Notes: generated by a model not told the origin, from the sequence alone. A stretch of 64,000 nucleotides of DNA from Solirubrobacterales bacterium (GCA_021155855.1 JAJNAZ010000003.1:58436-122435), one strand, 5' to 3'; positions 1-8,830 are shown, numbered from the stretch's first letter. A program made the numbers and translations.

Positions 1-95
1 GCCTCGAGCCGCTCGAGCGGCGTCAGACGCTCGACGGCGGCCGCCTGGCGCTCGACCTCGGCGGCCGCCTGGCGTGGCTCGACGGCGGCCGTCAT
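1..95 (-). CDS. N-terminus of acyl-CoA carboxylase carboxyltransferase (partial)
   Basis: The gene runs off the left edge, so only about 31 codons are visible. The reverse strand opens with ATG at 95-93 and overlaps the fabF stop by four bases (ATGA), so it is the next gene of the FAS-II operon. The N-terminus is Ala/Glu-rich with a repeated RQAAA-E-VER pattern and then reads LTPLERLEA, which resembles the start of biotin-dependent carboxyltransferase beta subunits. Such an enzyme would make malonyl-CoA, the substrate of FabD in the same operon. The call is an inference from a short stretch plus context. Confidence 0.5.
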   Translation of the reverse strand, partial: MTAAVEPRQAAAEVERQAAAVERLTPLERLE

Positions 96-1294
96 TCCGG
101 CGCCTCCATGCAGAGGACCACGTTGTGGCCGCCGAACCCGAACGAGTTCGAGATCCCTACCGGCGCGCGGCCGTTGCGCTCGATGGGGCGCGACTCGCCG
201 GGGACGTAGTCGAGGTCGAGCCCCTCGTCGGGCTGCTCGTGATTTATCGTCGGCGGGGCGACCGCGTCGCGCAGCGCGAGCACCGTCGCCACCGCCTCGA
301 CCGCGCCGGCGGCGCCCAGCAGATGGCCGATCGACGACTTCAGCGACGAGACTGGGATCGAATCCGCGCGGGCGCCGAAGACGCGCTTGATCGCCTCCGT
401 CTCGGACCGGTCGTTGAGCGGCGTCGAGGTGCCGTGGGCGTTGACGTAGGCGACCTCGCCTGGCTCGATCTCGGCATCGCGCAGCGCCGCCTCGACGGCC
501 CGCGCGGCCCCGTCGCCGTCCGGATCGGGGGCGGTCAGGTGATGGGCATCGGCGGTGGCGCCGTAGCCGGTGAGACGACCGAGCACGGTGGCGCCGCGCT
601 CGGCGGCCGACTCGGCATTCTCGAGTATCAGAACCCCGGCGCCTTCGGCGATCACGAAGCCGTCGCGGCGGCGGTCGAAGGGGCGCGAGACGCCGAGCTT
701 CGAGGTCGCGCCCATCTTGTCGAAGGCGGCGACCGCGAGCGGGGTGACGCCGGCCTCGGTGCCGCCGACGACGCAGGCGCGGGCGTCGCCGCGCTCCACC
801 ATCCGCATCCCGGCGCCGACCGCCTGGGCGCCCGCTGCGCAGGCCGAGACGGTGCCGTAGCACTCGCCGCGCAGGCCGTGGCGCATCGCCACCGCGCCGG
901 CGGCGGCGTTGGGCATCATCTGCGGCACGCAGAGCGGCGACATCGCCGCTGCGCCCTGCTCGCGCAGAATCTGGTGCTCGTCCTCGATCGTCGCGATCCC
1001 GCCGATCCCGGTGCCGATCACGCAGCCGATCTCGGTGTCCGCATAAGGGCCGTCGTCACTCCAGCCGGCGTCCTCGATCGCCTCGTGTGCGGCGACCAGG
1101 GCGAGCTGGGTGAAGCGATCGGCACGGCGCGCCTCGCGGCGGCTGATGTGGTCGGTGGGCTCGAAGTCGCGGCAGCGGCCGAGGCCGTCCTCGATCCCCG
1201 ATTCGCCGGCCGTCCAGCGCTCGATCAGGGTCGGCGCACCGACCCCGAGCGGGGTGACGGCGCCGAGCCCGGTGATGACGACGTCGCGGCTCAC
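92..1294 (-). CDS. fabF: Beta-ketoacyl-ACP synthase II
   Basis: FabF condenses malonyl-ACP with a growing acyl-ACP in the cytoplasmic type II fatty-acid synthase. The 400-residue length is close to the family's usual 410. The thiolase-fold triad is visible: the nucleophile Cys152 in VSACAAGAQ, a His in NAHGTSTPLND, and a second His in SSIGHLLGAAG; the C-terminal GFGGHN loop is also present. The start overlaps the acpP stop by four bases and the stop overlaps the next carboxyltransferase start by four, so translation is coupled. Family and role are secure. Confidence 0.96.
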   Translation of the reverse strand: MSRDVVITGLGAVTPLGVGAPTLIERWTAGESGIEDGLGRCRDFEPTDHISRREARRADRFTQLALVAAHEAIEDAGWSDDGPYADTEIGCVIGTGIGGIATIEDEHQILREQGAAAMSPLCVPQMMPNAAAGAVAMRHGLRGECYGTVSACAAGAQAVGAGMRMVERGDARACVVGGTEAGVTPLAVAAFDKMGATSKLGVSRPFDRRRDGFVIAEGAGVLILENAESAAERGATVLGRLTGYGATADAHHLTAPDPDGDGAARAVEAALRDAEIEPGEVAYVNAHGTSTPLNDRSETEAIKRVFGARADSIPVSSLKSSIGHLLGAAGAVEAVATVLALRDAVAPPTINHEQPDEGLDLDYVPGESRPIERNGRAPVGISNSFGFGGHNVVLCMEAPE

Positions 1295-1542
1295 GCCGTC
1301 CTCGACGCGATCAGCTCGACCACGTCGCCGACGGTCTCCATCTTGTCGAGGTCGGCGTCGGCCAGCTCGACCCCGTATTCGTCCTCGACGATCTGCGCGA
1401 GCTCGACGAGGTCGAGGGAATCGACCTCGAGGTCCTCGAAGCGGGCCCCGGGGGTGATGTTCTCGCGTTCCTCGCCGAACTCGACCAGCGCGTCGGTCAC
1501 CCGCTGCTCGATCTGCTCCTTGTTCTGGGTTGCCTGTGGCAC
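1291..1542 (-). CDS. acpP: Acyl carrier protein
   Basis: This 83-residue acidic protein carries growing acyl chains for the FAS-II enzymes. The phosphopantetheine attachment serine is Ser42 in the motif EVDSLDLVEL, and the four-helix ACP pattern is complete. It lies between fabG and fabF in the usual bacterial order, 30 bases after fabG and overlapping fabF by four. The first dozen residues (MPQATQNKEQIE) slightly extend the standard N-terminus. Confidence 0.95.
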   Translation of the reverse strand: MPQATQNKEQIEQRVTDALVEFGEERENITPGARFEDLEVDSLDLVELAQIVEDEYGVELADADLDKMETVGDVVELIASRTA

Positions 1543-1572
1543 GTCTGGGTTCCTTTCGTTGCTCGTTGCTCG

Positions 1573-2367
1573 TCAGGCGGTCATCCCGCCGTCGACGGTC
1601 AGGGTGGTTCCGGTCACGTAGGAGGCTTCGTCCGAGGCGAGGAAGCCGACGCAGGCGGCGACCTCCTCGGGGGTGCCGGGACGCCTCGCGGGGATCGCGT
1701 CGGCGAGCCCGGTGGCGATCCCGTCGGTCATCTCGGTCTCGATCAGGCCCGGGGCGACCGCGTTCACGGTCACTCCCCGGCGCGCGACCTCGACCGCAAC
1801 CGTGCGCGTGAACGCGATCAGGCCCGCCTTCGACGCGGCGTAGTTGGCCTGGCCCGCGTTGGCGCGCTGGCCGACGACCGAGGCGACGTTGATCACGCGG
1901 CCGAAGCGGGCGCGGACCATCGCCGTCAGCGCCCGGCGGGTGAGCCTGAATGCTGCGCTCAGGTTGGTCTCCAGGACGCGGTCCCAGTCGGCGTCGGTGA
2001 GCCGGATCGAGAGCCCGTCCGCGGTCAGGCCGGCGTTGTTGACCAGCACCAGGACGCGTCCGAGCTCGCTCTCGGCTTCGGAGTAGAGCGCCTCCGCGGC
2101 GCCCGGCTCGGTCACGTCGGCACCGATCGGCAGCGCGGTCGCTCCCGCTTCGCCGAGCGCCGCGGCGATCCCCTCGGCCCCTTCGCGGTCGGAGCGATAG
2201 TTGATAGCCACCGACCAGCCGGCGGTCGCGAGCTCACGGGCGATCGCGGCACCGATCCCGCGCGAGGCGCCGGTCACCAGCGCGCAGCCGGCGAGCTCGC
2301 GCGGCTCGGAGGGTGCACGCGCGACGCTCGGCACGGCTGCGCGCTCGCGGGTCCCGGTCGCGCTCAT
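1573..2367 (-). CDS. fabG: 3-oxoacyl-ACP reductase, SDR family
   Basis: FabG reduces 3-oxoacyl-ACP with NADPH. The cofactor motif TGASRGIG lies near residues 32-39, followed by NNAG, the catalytic Ser (NVASVVG) and the YAASK motif, and the C-terminal VTGTTLTVDGGM is typical. I place the start at ATG 2367 because it overlaps the fabH stop as ATGA; an in-frame ATG at 2382 lies inside fabH and is less likely. The roughly 26 residues before the Rossmann fold form a low-complexity, probably disordered extension that E. coli FabG lacks. Confidence 0.93.
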   Translation of the reverse strand: MSATGTRERAAVPSVARAPSEPRELAGCALVTGASRGIGAAIARELATAGWSVAINYRSDREGAEGIAAALGEAGATALPIGADVTEPGAAEALYSEAESELGRVLVLVNNAGLTADGLSIRLTDADWDRVLETNLSAAFRLTRRALTAMVRARFGRVINVASVVGQRANAGQANYAASKAGLIAFTRTVAVEVARRGVTVNAVAPGLIETEMTDGIATGLADAIPARRPGTPEEVAACVGFLASDEASYVTGTTLTVDGGMTA

Positions 2368-3374
2368 CGGTCTCTCCCCCACTCGACGATCCCGGCGCCC
2401 CAGGTCAGCCCGGCGCCGAAGGCGGCCACGAGCACGGTCGCCCCATCGCGCAGGCGCCCGTCGCGGAGCGCGGCATCGAGGGCGATCGGGACGCTGGCGG
2501 CCGAGGTGTTGCCGTACAGCGCAAGCGAGTCGACGACCCGATCGCTTGGCAGCTCCAGGCGCTCCCCGACCGAGACGAGAATGCGGCTGTTGGCCTGGTG
2601 GTAGACGAAGAGGTCGATCTCCGCCAGGGTCAGCCCCGCGTCGGCGGCGACCTCGAGCGTGACCTCGGAGAGACGGGCGACGGCTGCGCGGAACGTCGCG
2701 CGGCCGTCCATGCGGAGCTTGCGCTCGGTGTGCGAGGCGGTGACGTTTCGCGAGCCGGAGCCGTCGGCGTGCAGCCTGATCGGTCCGATCGCACCGCGAC
2801 CGCCCGGGACGACGACGGCGGCTCCGGCGCCGTCGCCGAACAGGCCGGCGGTTCGCTTGTCGTCGTAGTCGATGACCCGGCTCATCAGCTCGGCGCCGAT
2901 CGTCAGCACGGCCTCGGCGCGACCGGCCTCGACCGCGGCCGCGGCGACGTCGAGCGCGGAGACGAAGCCTGTGCAGGCGGCGCCGATATCGATCGCGCCG
3001 GCGCGCGAGGCGCCGATCTCGTCGGCGACCAGCGGTGCCGCGTTGGGGACGATCTCGTCCGGGGTCGAGGTGGCGACGAGGACGAGATCGACCTCCGCGG
3101 GTGCGATCCCGGCACGTTCGAGCGCCGGGCCCGCCGCCTCGGCCGCCAGATCGGTGAGCGTCGCATCAGCCGCCGCGACCCGGCGTTCGTGAACGCCGGT
3201 CCGCGTCGAGATCCACTCCCCGTCGACCCCGAGGCGCTCGCCGATCGCGTCGTTGGCGACCGCGCGGGGGGGAACGGCGGCGCCGATCGCGGCGATTCCG
3301 GCGGCGCGCAGCTCGCGCTCGTCGATTTGGCCTCGTGCCGGCGCCTCGGCGGCGCCGACAGCGACGTCAAGCAT
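2364..3374 (-). CDS. fabH: Beta-ketoacyl-ACP synthase III
   Basis: FabH starts fatty-acid synthesis by condensing acyl-CoA with malonyl-ACP. The catalytic triad is intact: Cys134 in GAACTGFVSAL, His259 in VYHQANSRI and Asn289 in YGNTSAAS. The GxGxG-like C-terminus AAFGAGLTWGAG is also conserved. ATG 3374 gives 336 residues and an 8-base overlap with the fabD stop; a longer reading frame to 3485 is rejected because it only overlays fabD. The N-terminus carries about 25 residues before the first beta strand. Confidence 0.94.
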   Translation of the reverse strand: MLDVAVGAAEAPARGQIDERELRAAGIAAIGAAVPPRAVANDAIGERLGVDGEWISTRTGVHERRVAAADATLTDLAAEAAGPALERAGIAPAEVDLVLVATSTPDEIVPNAAPLVADEIGASRAGAIDIGAACTGFVSALDVAAAAVEAGRAEAVLTIGAELMSRVIDYDDKRTAGLFGDGAGAAVVVPGGRGAIGPIRLHADGSGSRNVTASHTERKLRMDGRATFRAAVARLSEVTLEVAADAGLTLAEIDLFVYHQANSRILVSVGERLELPSDRVVDSLALYGNTSAASVPIALDAALRDGRLRDGATVLVAAFGAGLTWGAGIVEWGRDR

Positions 3375-4236
3375 GGGCCACCTCCGCCTCGCGGCCGGTC
3401 TCGATCTCGACATGGTCGAGCGTGCGGCGCACGAGTCCCGCCAGCACCTTGCCCGGCCCAACGTCGAGGAAGCGCCGCGCGCCATCGTCGTGGAGGCGAC
3501 GCAGGACGTCGACCCAGCGCACCGGGCTCGTCAGCGCCTCGGCGAGCAGGTCGCGGGGGTCGGGTCCGAACGGAGCGGCGCTGACGCAAGAGATCACCGG
3601 CACCGACGGCGGTTGGAAGTCGATCGACTCGAGCTGCTCGCGAAACGGCCCTACAGCATCGGCCATCGCGGGCGAATGAAAGGCGCCCGCGACCGCCAGG
3701 CGCTTTGCCCGCAGGTCGAGCGCGCGCGCCTGCGCCAGAGCCGACTCGAGCCCCGCGTCCGGCCCGGTGAGCACGAACTGATTCGGCGAATTGTGGTTCG
3801 CGAGCGCGAGGCCGCTGCGCTCGGCCAGCTCCAGCGCCTGCTCGCGGTCGCCGCCGACGGCGAGCATGCCGCCCGCCGGCGCCGCCGCGGCGGCGGCATC
3901 CATGAGCCGCCCGCGAACCTCGACGATCCGCAGCCCGTCTAGGTCGTCGACGGCTCCGGCGGCGGCGAGCGCGGCCACCTCGCCGAGCGAATGGCCGGCG
4001 TAATGATCGCCGCGGGGGCTCCCGCAGCGCGCGAAGCCGGCAAGCTCGGCGCAGTAGACGGCCGGCTGGGCGAAGCGGGTTCCGTCGCCGATCCGCGCGA
4101 AGGGATCCTCGCCGGCGAGCTCGATCGCGAGCGCGAGCAGCTCGGGGCGCTCGTCCGCGACCAGGTCACGGTGGGCGGGGTCGCCCACGCCCTGACCCGG
4201 GAAGAGAACGGCGAGATTGTCCGTGGCGTGCGCCAT
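3367..4236 (-). CDS. fabD: Malonyl-CoA:ACP transacylase
   Basis: FabD moves malonyl from CoA to ACP. The motifs are FPGQG near the start, the nucleophile Ser83 in GHSLGE, His187 in GAFHSPAM, and GPGKVLAGL near the C-terminus. At 289 residues it is slightly shorter than the usual 300-310. It is the first gene of the visible minus-strand FAS-II operon, so the operon promoter should lie in the roughly 100-base gap at 4237-4344; I cannot assign -35/-10 boxes there with confidence. Confidence 0.94.
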   Translation of the reverse strand: MAHATDNLAVLFPGQGVGDPAHRDLVADERPELLALAIELAGEDPFARIGDGTRFAQPAVYCAELAGFARCGSPRGDHYAGHSLGEVAALAAAGAVDDLDGLRIVEVRGRLMDAAAAAAPAGGMLAVGGDREQALELAERSGLALANHNSPNQFVLTGPDAGLESALAQARALDLRAKRLAVAGAFHSPAMADAVGPFREQLESIDFQPPSVPVISCVSAAPFGPDPRDLLAEALTSPVRWVDVLRRLHDDGARRFLDVGPGKVLAGLVRRTLDHVEIETGREAEVAHA

Positions 4237-4287
4237 CAGCCACTCCTACCGCGCCCACCGCCCCCGGTGAACCCGATCGGCGCCCCA

Positions 4288-4305
4288 ACCCCCCAACCGG
4301 GGGGT
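4288..4305 (-). terminator. GC hairpin downstream of the response regulator
   Basis: A perfect 7-bp inverted repeat, ACCCCCC / GGGGGGT with an AACC loop, lies about 40 bases after the stop of the two-component regulator and before the fabD start. It has no U-tract, which is common for actinobacterial terminators. It could equally affect the 5' leader of the fab operon. Confidence 0.4.
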
Positions 4306-4344
4306 GCTCGATCGACGCCTCGGGGGTCGGCGGCGCCGTGGGGC

Positions 4345-4947
4345 TCAGCGGGTGAGCCCGAGCCGCTCGGCGCGCCGCGCCGCCTCGGCGCGGTTCTTGA
4401 CCCCGAGCTTGCGGTAGAGCGCGCTCGCGTGTTCTTTGACCGTGTGCGGCGAAAGGTAGAGGCGCTCGGCAATCTCCCGATTGGTCGCCCCCGTGGCGAT
4501 CAGCGACAGGACCTCGCGCTCGCGCTCGGAGAGCGGCATCGACGGCGCCTCCTCCTGGCGTCCGAAGACGGTCATTCCCTTACCGACCATGCGCACCGCC
4601 ATCGCCACCTCGTCGGCGCTCCAGTCCTTGGAGACGAAGCCCGAGGCGCCGGCGGCCTTCGCGGCCTGCGGCGAGATCCAGCCGATGCCGGAGATCAGCA
4701 GCACCCGCGTGGCGGGCGAGGCGCTGCGGATCGCCTCGCAGAGCTCGGCCCCCGAGCGCTCGCCGAGGAAGAGGTCGACGAGGGCGACGTGCGGCTTCAG
4801 GCGCTCGGCGGTGGCGAGCGCCTCCTCGGGCTCGGAGGCGACGACGCAGCGCTCGACCCAGCGCTGGCGGCCGAGCAGGACCTTGAAGCCCCATTGCACC
4901 ACCGCGTGATCGTCGACGATCAGCACCTTGAGCTGGGGCTCTGCCAC
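4345..4947 (-). CDS. NarL/LiaR-family response regulator
   Basis: This is a 200-residue DNA-binding output protein for the adjacent kinase. Residues 7-120 form a receiver domain with the acidic pair Asp12-Asp13 and the phospho-acceptor Asp58 (VALVDLFL), and a Lys in FVSKDW. Residues 140-200 form a LuxR-type helix-turn-helix (LSEREREVL, TNREIAERLYLSPHTVKEH). The start is GTG 4947, one base after the kinase stop; an in-frame ATG further upstream would lie inside the kinase. Targets are unknown; the divergently placed roles of nearby genes do not identify them. Confidence 0.92.
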   Translation of the reverse strand: MAEPQLKVLIVDDHAVVQWGFKVLLGRQRWVERCVVASEPEEALATAERLKPHVALVDLFLGERSGAELCEAIRSASPATRVLLISGIGWISPQAAKAAGASGFVSKDWSADEVAMAVRMVGKGMTVFGRQEEAPSMPLSEREREVLSLIATGATNREIAERLYLSPHTVKEHASALYRKLGVKNRAEAARRAERLGLTR

Positions 4948-4948
4948 G

Positions 4949-6103
4949 TCAGCTTCCGCCGACGACGCTGGCGACGTCCCCCGCCGGCAACACCAGGCGG
5001 ACGCGCCAGTCGTCTCCCTCGGGGCCGAACTCGAGCATGCCGCCACGCTGCAGGGACTCATAAGCGGCGAGTCGCAGCCCGAGCCCGGAGGCGGCGGCGG
5101 CCGGGGACGAGACGAGGCCGTCGTTTCGCACCTCGAGCGTGAAGGCGCCCTGCTCGCTGGTGATCGCGATGCGCATCTCGGTCGGCCGGGCGTGCTTCTC
5201 GGCGTTGCGCAGCGCCTCGCCGAGGACCGAGACGGCGAGCGGCTCGAGCCCCTCGGGGACGTCAGCGCCCTCCTCCCAGCAGACGCTCAGCGGCACCGCC
5301 TTGTATTGGCGGCCGAGCCGCTGGAGCTCGGCACGCAGCGTGGTCCGCGAGGGCTCGGCGGTCGGCTCGAGCGAGCGGTCGAGGGCGTCTCGAAGCTCGC
5401 CTAGCGCGGCCTCGACCTCGGCGGCGGAGCGCTCGCCGTCCTCGACGCTCAGCTCGCGGCCGGAGCCGAGCACCATCGAGACGCCGAAGAGGCGCTGCAT
5501 GACGCTCTCGTGGACCTCGCGCGCGAGCTCGATCCGCTCGAGCAGGAGCGCGTCGCGCTCGCGCTGGGCAGCGGCCTCGCGCACGGTGGTCGCCAGGGCC
5601 GCGGTTCGTCCGAGCGCGTACATGGTCCGGCGCTCGCTCTCGTCGAGGCGCAGGCGATCGCCGTTTCGCTCGGCGAGGATGACGCCGAGCCAGTGCCCGG
5701 TGGCGGCGACCGGGGTGCAGGAGATCCCGGCGACTCCCGGGAGCTCGGCGTAGCGGTCCGGGACCTCGCCGGCGAGCTCGTCGACGACGATCACCGTGTC
5801 CTCCGCCAGCGCCCGCTGGGCGATCGGCGTTTCCTCGAGCGTGCCGTAGGTGTGGGCGAGAATCTCGGGCTCGACCCCGTGGCTGCCGGCCGGCAGCACC
5901 AGCCTCCGCGCCGGGTCATAGAGAAAGAGCACGGCCCGCTCGAGCGAGGTCAGCCGGCAGACCGCCTCGCAGATCCGATCGTGGAAGGGAGCGGAGTCGG
6001 CAGCGGCGTCGCCGAGCCCGAAGAGGAGCCGCACGACGACGTCGAGGGCGTCGCTGCGCAGCGGCTCCGGCTCAGACCTCATCGCACCGGCTAGCCCCGC
6101 CAC
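4949..6103 (-). CDS. GAF-domain sensor histidine kinase (HisKA_3)
   Basis: A soluble 384-residue kinase of the NarX/DesK type. Residues ~35-175 look like a GAF sensor domain (LTSLERAVLFLYDP, GTPVAATGHWLGVIL-like fold), residues ~180-270 a HisKA_3 dimerisation helix with phospho-His198 in ELAREVHESVMQRL, and the C-terminus a HATPase with LRNAEKHA and GLGLRLAAYESLQRG. There is no transmembrane helix, so the signal should be cytoplasmic (small molecule, redox or gas). It is translated just before the response regulator, with one base between stop and start. Confidence 0.9.
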   Translation of the reverse strand: MAGLAGAMRSEPEPLRSDALDVVVRLLFGLGDAAADSAPFHDRICEAVCRLTSLERAVLFLYDPARRLVLPAGSHGVEPEILAHTYGTLEETPIAQRALAEDTVIVVDELAGEVPDRYAELPGVAGISCTPVAATGHWLGVILAERNGDRLRLDESERRTMYALGRTAALATTVREAAAQRERDALLLERIELAREVHESVMQRLFGVSMVLGSGRELSVEDGERSAAEVEAALGELRDALDRSLEPTAEPSRTTLRAELQRLGRQYKAVPLSVCWEEGADVPEGLEPLAVSVLGEALRNAEKHARPTEMRIAITSEQGAFTLEVRNDGLVSSPAAAASGLGLRLAAYESLQRGGMLEFGPEGDDWRVRLVLPAGDVASVVGGS

Positions 6104-6267
6104 CCGGCGGAGGTTACGTCCCGCGCGCGAGAACCCCCCGATCGGTGGGCAACGAACAGGTGCGATCGACCCCGGCCCTGGCTCGACCGCTCAGCGACGG
6201 GGCGGGTCGTTGACGTGCTCGATCGGCTCGGCGATCGTGCGGGCAGGCTCGCGCCGGGAGCGACCCC

Positions 6268-6474
6268 TTAGGGCTCAGCGCGTTCCTCGCGGCGATCCTG
6301 GCGCTCGTCGCGAAGCTCTTCGCGCGCGTCGAGCGCATCCGCGCGAGCATCGAGCTCGGCGGTGCTGGTGGGGCCGAGCTGCGCGGTCACCGCGACGATC
6401 ACCACCGCGACGATCGCCGCCGCGACCAGCAGCGAGCCGACGAGCTGGGCGAAGTTGATCCGCGAGTCGTCCAT
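6268..6474 (-). CDS. Small single-pass membrane protein
   Basis: This 68-residue protein has one hydrophobic helix (residues ~12-33, rich in Ala/Val/Ile) followed by a highly charged Arg/Glu/Asp tail that is probably helical. It starts one base after the stop of the upstream membrane gene, so the two are likely co-translated. I recognise no family and assign no function. A longer in-frame reading to 6582 is antisense-style overlap with the upstream gene and is rejected. Confidence 0.6.
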   Translation of the reverse strand: MDDSRINFAQLVGSLLVAAAIVAVVIVAVTAQLGPTSTAELDARADALDAREELRDERQDRREERAEP

Positions 6475-6475
6475 C

Positions 6476-6829
6476 TCAGCGGTCGGCGAGGCCGAGCCCG
6501 TGCAGCCAGCGCACCACCGCGACCTTGAATGCCAGGACCACCAGGAGCGCGGTGCCGGCGACGATGTGGAGCGCCTTCTCACCCTCCTCGAAGCCGTAGT
6601 AGCTCAGGCACATCACCGCGACGATCACCGTGATCGCGACGATCGCGTCGCCCGCGGAGCGGTGCGCCGTCCCGGCGGTACGACCGCCGAGGAAGGGCAG
6701 CGAGAGCTTGCCGTAGGTGACCGCGATCAGGACCAGCTGATAGACGGCGAGCGCCGCGACCACCGAGGCAAGCACCACCTTGACCTCGGTCGGATTGCCC
6801 CTGGTCAGGCTCTCGATCAGATCCTGCAT
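6476..6829 (-). CDS. Small multi-pass membrane protein (DUF6529-like)
   Basis: A 117-residue protein with three clear hydrophobic helices (about residues 17-38, 63-82 and 90-110). The N-terminus reads RGNPTEVKVVLASVVAALAVYQ and there is a conserved-looking His in AHRSAGDAI, which would suit a small heme or quinone-binding four-helix bundle, though that is inference. It resembles the DUF6529 membrane proteins of actinobacteria by memory of their pattern. It forms a two-gene unit with the single-pass protein downstream. Confidence 0.65.
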   Translation of the reverse strand: MQDLIESLTRGNPTEVKVVLASVVAALAVYQLVLIAVTYGKLSLPFLGGRTAGTAHRSAGDAIVAITVIVAVMCLSYYGFEEGEKALHIVAGTALLVVLAFKVAVVRWLHGLGLADR

Positions 6830-6865
6830 GCGCCTCGCAGGATATGCCGCGGCCCCGATCGGGAT

Positions 6866-7765
6866 TCAGCGCTTCTCCAACACCAGCCGGTAGTGATCGA
6901 GCAGCTCGCGCTCGAAGCAGACCGAGTTGGCGCTGACCCCGGAGGTGAAGGCGAGCCGGAAGTCGCCGCTCGTGAGCCAGTGTGGGATCAAGCGCAGCTT
7001 GAGCAGCGTCTTGCGAAAGCTCGGCTCGGCGAACCGCTTGCGCCACTGGGCGATCGTCTCGATGTAGTCGAGCCGGCCGCTGCTCGAGTCGACCAGCCGG
7101 AAGTCGGGCTCCGCCGTGCGGACGATCTGCTGCTCGCCGAAGGGAAGGAAGGAGCCCGGGAACTGGCGCTGCATCAGCGCCAGATACCAGGCGTCGGAGT
7201 CGCGCGGCGCCTCGATGTCGGCCTCCTGCGGATCGATCATGTTGCGCCCGAAGACCATCGTCTGCAGGTAGAAGCGCCCGCGCTTGGGCAGCACCCTTGC
7301 GACGTGGGCGAAGAGGGCGCGGTAGACGTCCTCCTGGCGGCCGGCGAAGTAGTCGTCGGGAGAGCAGAAGTGCTCGAAGGCGCCGAGGCTGGCGACGGCG
7401 TCGAAGCCGCCGAAGGTGTCGCGATCGACGGTTCGGGCGTCCTGCAGGCGGGCGTCGAGCCCGTGACGCCGACAAGCCTCCGCCTGCGCCGAGGACAGGG
7501 TGACGCCGAGTCCTTCGCCACCGCGCTCGCGGATGAAGTTGAGCAGTGGCCCCCAGCCGCAGCCGAGGTCGAGTACGCGCCGCCGTGGGCCGATCCCGAT
7601 CTGCTCGGCGACGTACTCGTGCTTTCGGGCCTGCGCCTGCTCGAGGCTGAGCGAGAAGTCGCCGTCGTACTTGGCGCCGCTGAAGTCGGCGAGTTCCCCG
7701 AGGCTGAGCCGGAAGATCCCGTCGATCAGCGAATAGGTGAACTCGAGGTCGCGGCGGTCCGCCAT
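6866..7765 (-). CDS. Cyclopropane-fatty-acid-synthase-like methyltransferase
   Basis: This 299-residue enzyme belongs to the SAM-dependent CFA synthase/mycolic-acid methyltransferase superfamily, which methylates or cyclopropanates unsaturated phospholipid acyl chains. Motif I is VLDLGCGWG (about residues 64-72), followed by GVTLSSAQAEACR and SLGAFEHF, both typical of the CFA family. It is shorter than E. coli Cfa (382) and lacks its N-terminal domain, like the mycobacterial homologues. The exact substrate cannot be read from sequence. Confidence 0.85.
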   Translation of the reverse strand: MADRRDLEFTYSLIDGIFRLSLGELADFSGAKYDGDFSLSLEQAQARKHEYVAEQIGIGPRRRVLDLGCGWGPLLNFIRERGGEGLGVTLSSAQAEACRRHGLDARLQDARTVDRDTFGGFDAVASLGAFEHFCSPDDYFAGRQEDVYRALFAHVARVLPKRGRFYLQTMVFGRNMIDPQEADIEAPRDSDAWYLALMQRQFPGSFLPFGEQQIVRTAEPDFRLVDSSSGRLDYIETIAQWRKRFAEPSFRKTLLKLRLIPHWLTSGDFRLAFTSGVSANSVCFERELLDHYRLVLEKR

Positions 7766-7835
7766 CGGCGGAAGACTACGAGGAGCGGCGGTGAGCTCAG
7801 CGCGCAGCGCGTCGGGCGTTCTCCCGCGACATCGC

Positions 7836-8237
7836 CTACTCCGCCAGTCCAGCGGCTTCGAGCGCAGCCGCCCTCTGCTCGTGATCGTAGATGCGGATCA
7901 CCTTGTCGCCCTTCACCGTGAAGTGTGCATAGAAGCGAAAGTCGACGTTGATGCCGCTGGCGCGCCCTCGCGCGGTTATGTGGACCAGGACAACGACGTT
8001 GTCGCCGTCCTCTACGACCTCCTCCAGGTCGAACCGGTGCTCCTCCCAAATCTCGAGCCACTGATTCCTGTTCCGCATCGCACCTTCGATGCCGTGGGCG
8101 GGCGTGAGGTTCTCCTCAAATGGGAACCAAACGAGGTCCGGATGCAGCGTGTCCCGAAATCCGGCGGCGTCGTCCTCGAAGCTCCGAAACCATCTCCGCA
8201 CGACCTCGTTGCGCACTTCGACGCTTTCCTGCAACAT
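7836..8237 (-). CDS. SnoaL-like/nuclear transport factor 2 fold protein
   Basis: A 133-residue alpha+beta cone-fold protein of the SnoaL-like superfamily, whose members are isomerases, hydrolases or ligand binders. I place the start at ATG 8237 (MLQESVEVRNE) because the 18 bases before it, GATACTGCGCGAGCG plus ATG, match the leader of the paralogue at 9622. An in-frame reading to 8420 would fuse it to a 5' fragment of another copy. The C-terminus ends in the array-typical ALEAAGLAE. Substrate unknown. Confidence 0.75.
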   Translation of the reverse strand: MLQESVEVRNEVVRRWFRSFEDDAAGFRDTLHPDLVWFPFEENLTPAHGIEGAMRNRNQWLEIWEEHRFDLEEVVEDGDNVVVLVHITARGRASGINVDFRFYAHFTVKGDKVIRIYDHEQRAAALEAAGLAE

Positions 8238-8360
8238 CGCTCGCGCAGTATCCCGCGTGCCAGGCTCGTGCTGCACTGTCCTCGTTGGTGCCCTCGGCCA
8301 CGTTCCTGCCGCCGACCGGGGATCTTGCCGGCCATCCGGGCGGGTACCAAGCTCGCCCCC

Positions 8361-8420
8361 ATCTCCCCGGTTGAAGGCGTCGATTGCGGCGCGAACGATC
8401 TCGACGTTCTCCTGCGACAT
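8361..8420 (-). pseudogene. 5' fragment of a SnoaL-like gene
   Basis: Twenty codons starting at ATG 8420 read MSQENVEIVRAAIDAFNRGD, the standard N-terminus of these paralogues. The frame then passes into unrelated Arg/Pro-rich sequence up to the start of the next copy at 8237. It starts three bases after the stop of the frameshifted copy at 8424-8821. The rest of this copy appears to be deleted. Confidence 0.7.
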
Positions 8421-8423
8421 CCC

Positions 8424-8821
8424 TTACTTCGCCAGCCCGGCGGCTGCGAAGGCCTCGTCACGGTCCCCATGGACTTTTAAATACACGACCAGGCCATCGC
8501 GGATCGTGAACTCGTGGGCGGCATCGATCTCGACTGGGACCCCGCTCCCCGTCCCGATGACCGATACATGAACGAACACGAGCACATGCTCGTCGTCGAC
8601 GTCGAAGAAGCGCTCGGGCTCGAAGTGAATCGGGGCACCGTGCCAGGGCCCGTCTCTCGAAACTCGCGGATTTCCGCGGCCCCTCGCAGTATTCGCCGGT
8701 CCGGGTACGCCGAGGTGAAGTCGAACTGCACATCGGGAGCGAGCCTGCCCGAAGCTGCCCCGGTGATGCCGTCCGGCACCGTGTAGATGCCGCGCACGAA
8801 CTCCACGCTCTCCTGCGACAT
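8424..8821 (-). pseudogene. Frameshifted SnoaL-like gene
   Basis: The first frame (ATG 8821) gives MSQESVEFVRGIYTV and continues to about REFRETGP near position 8655. The coherent SnoaL-like continuation (WHGAPIHFEPERFFDVDDEH, ending EAFAAAGLAK and TAA at 8426-8424) is in another frame. The total length is 398 bases, two more than a multiple of three, so a single-base deletion explains it. It could be a real mutation or a sequencing error. Read in one frame only, the C-terminal half becomes Ser/Arg-rich nonsense. Confidence 0.8.
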
Positions 8822-8830
8822 CGCCTACTC

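Noticed and set aside
74..1621. Long plus-strand frame opposite fabF/acpP
   Set aside because: Arg/Ala/Gly-rich translation with no motifs; it is the GC-biased complement of well-supported genes on the minus strand.
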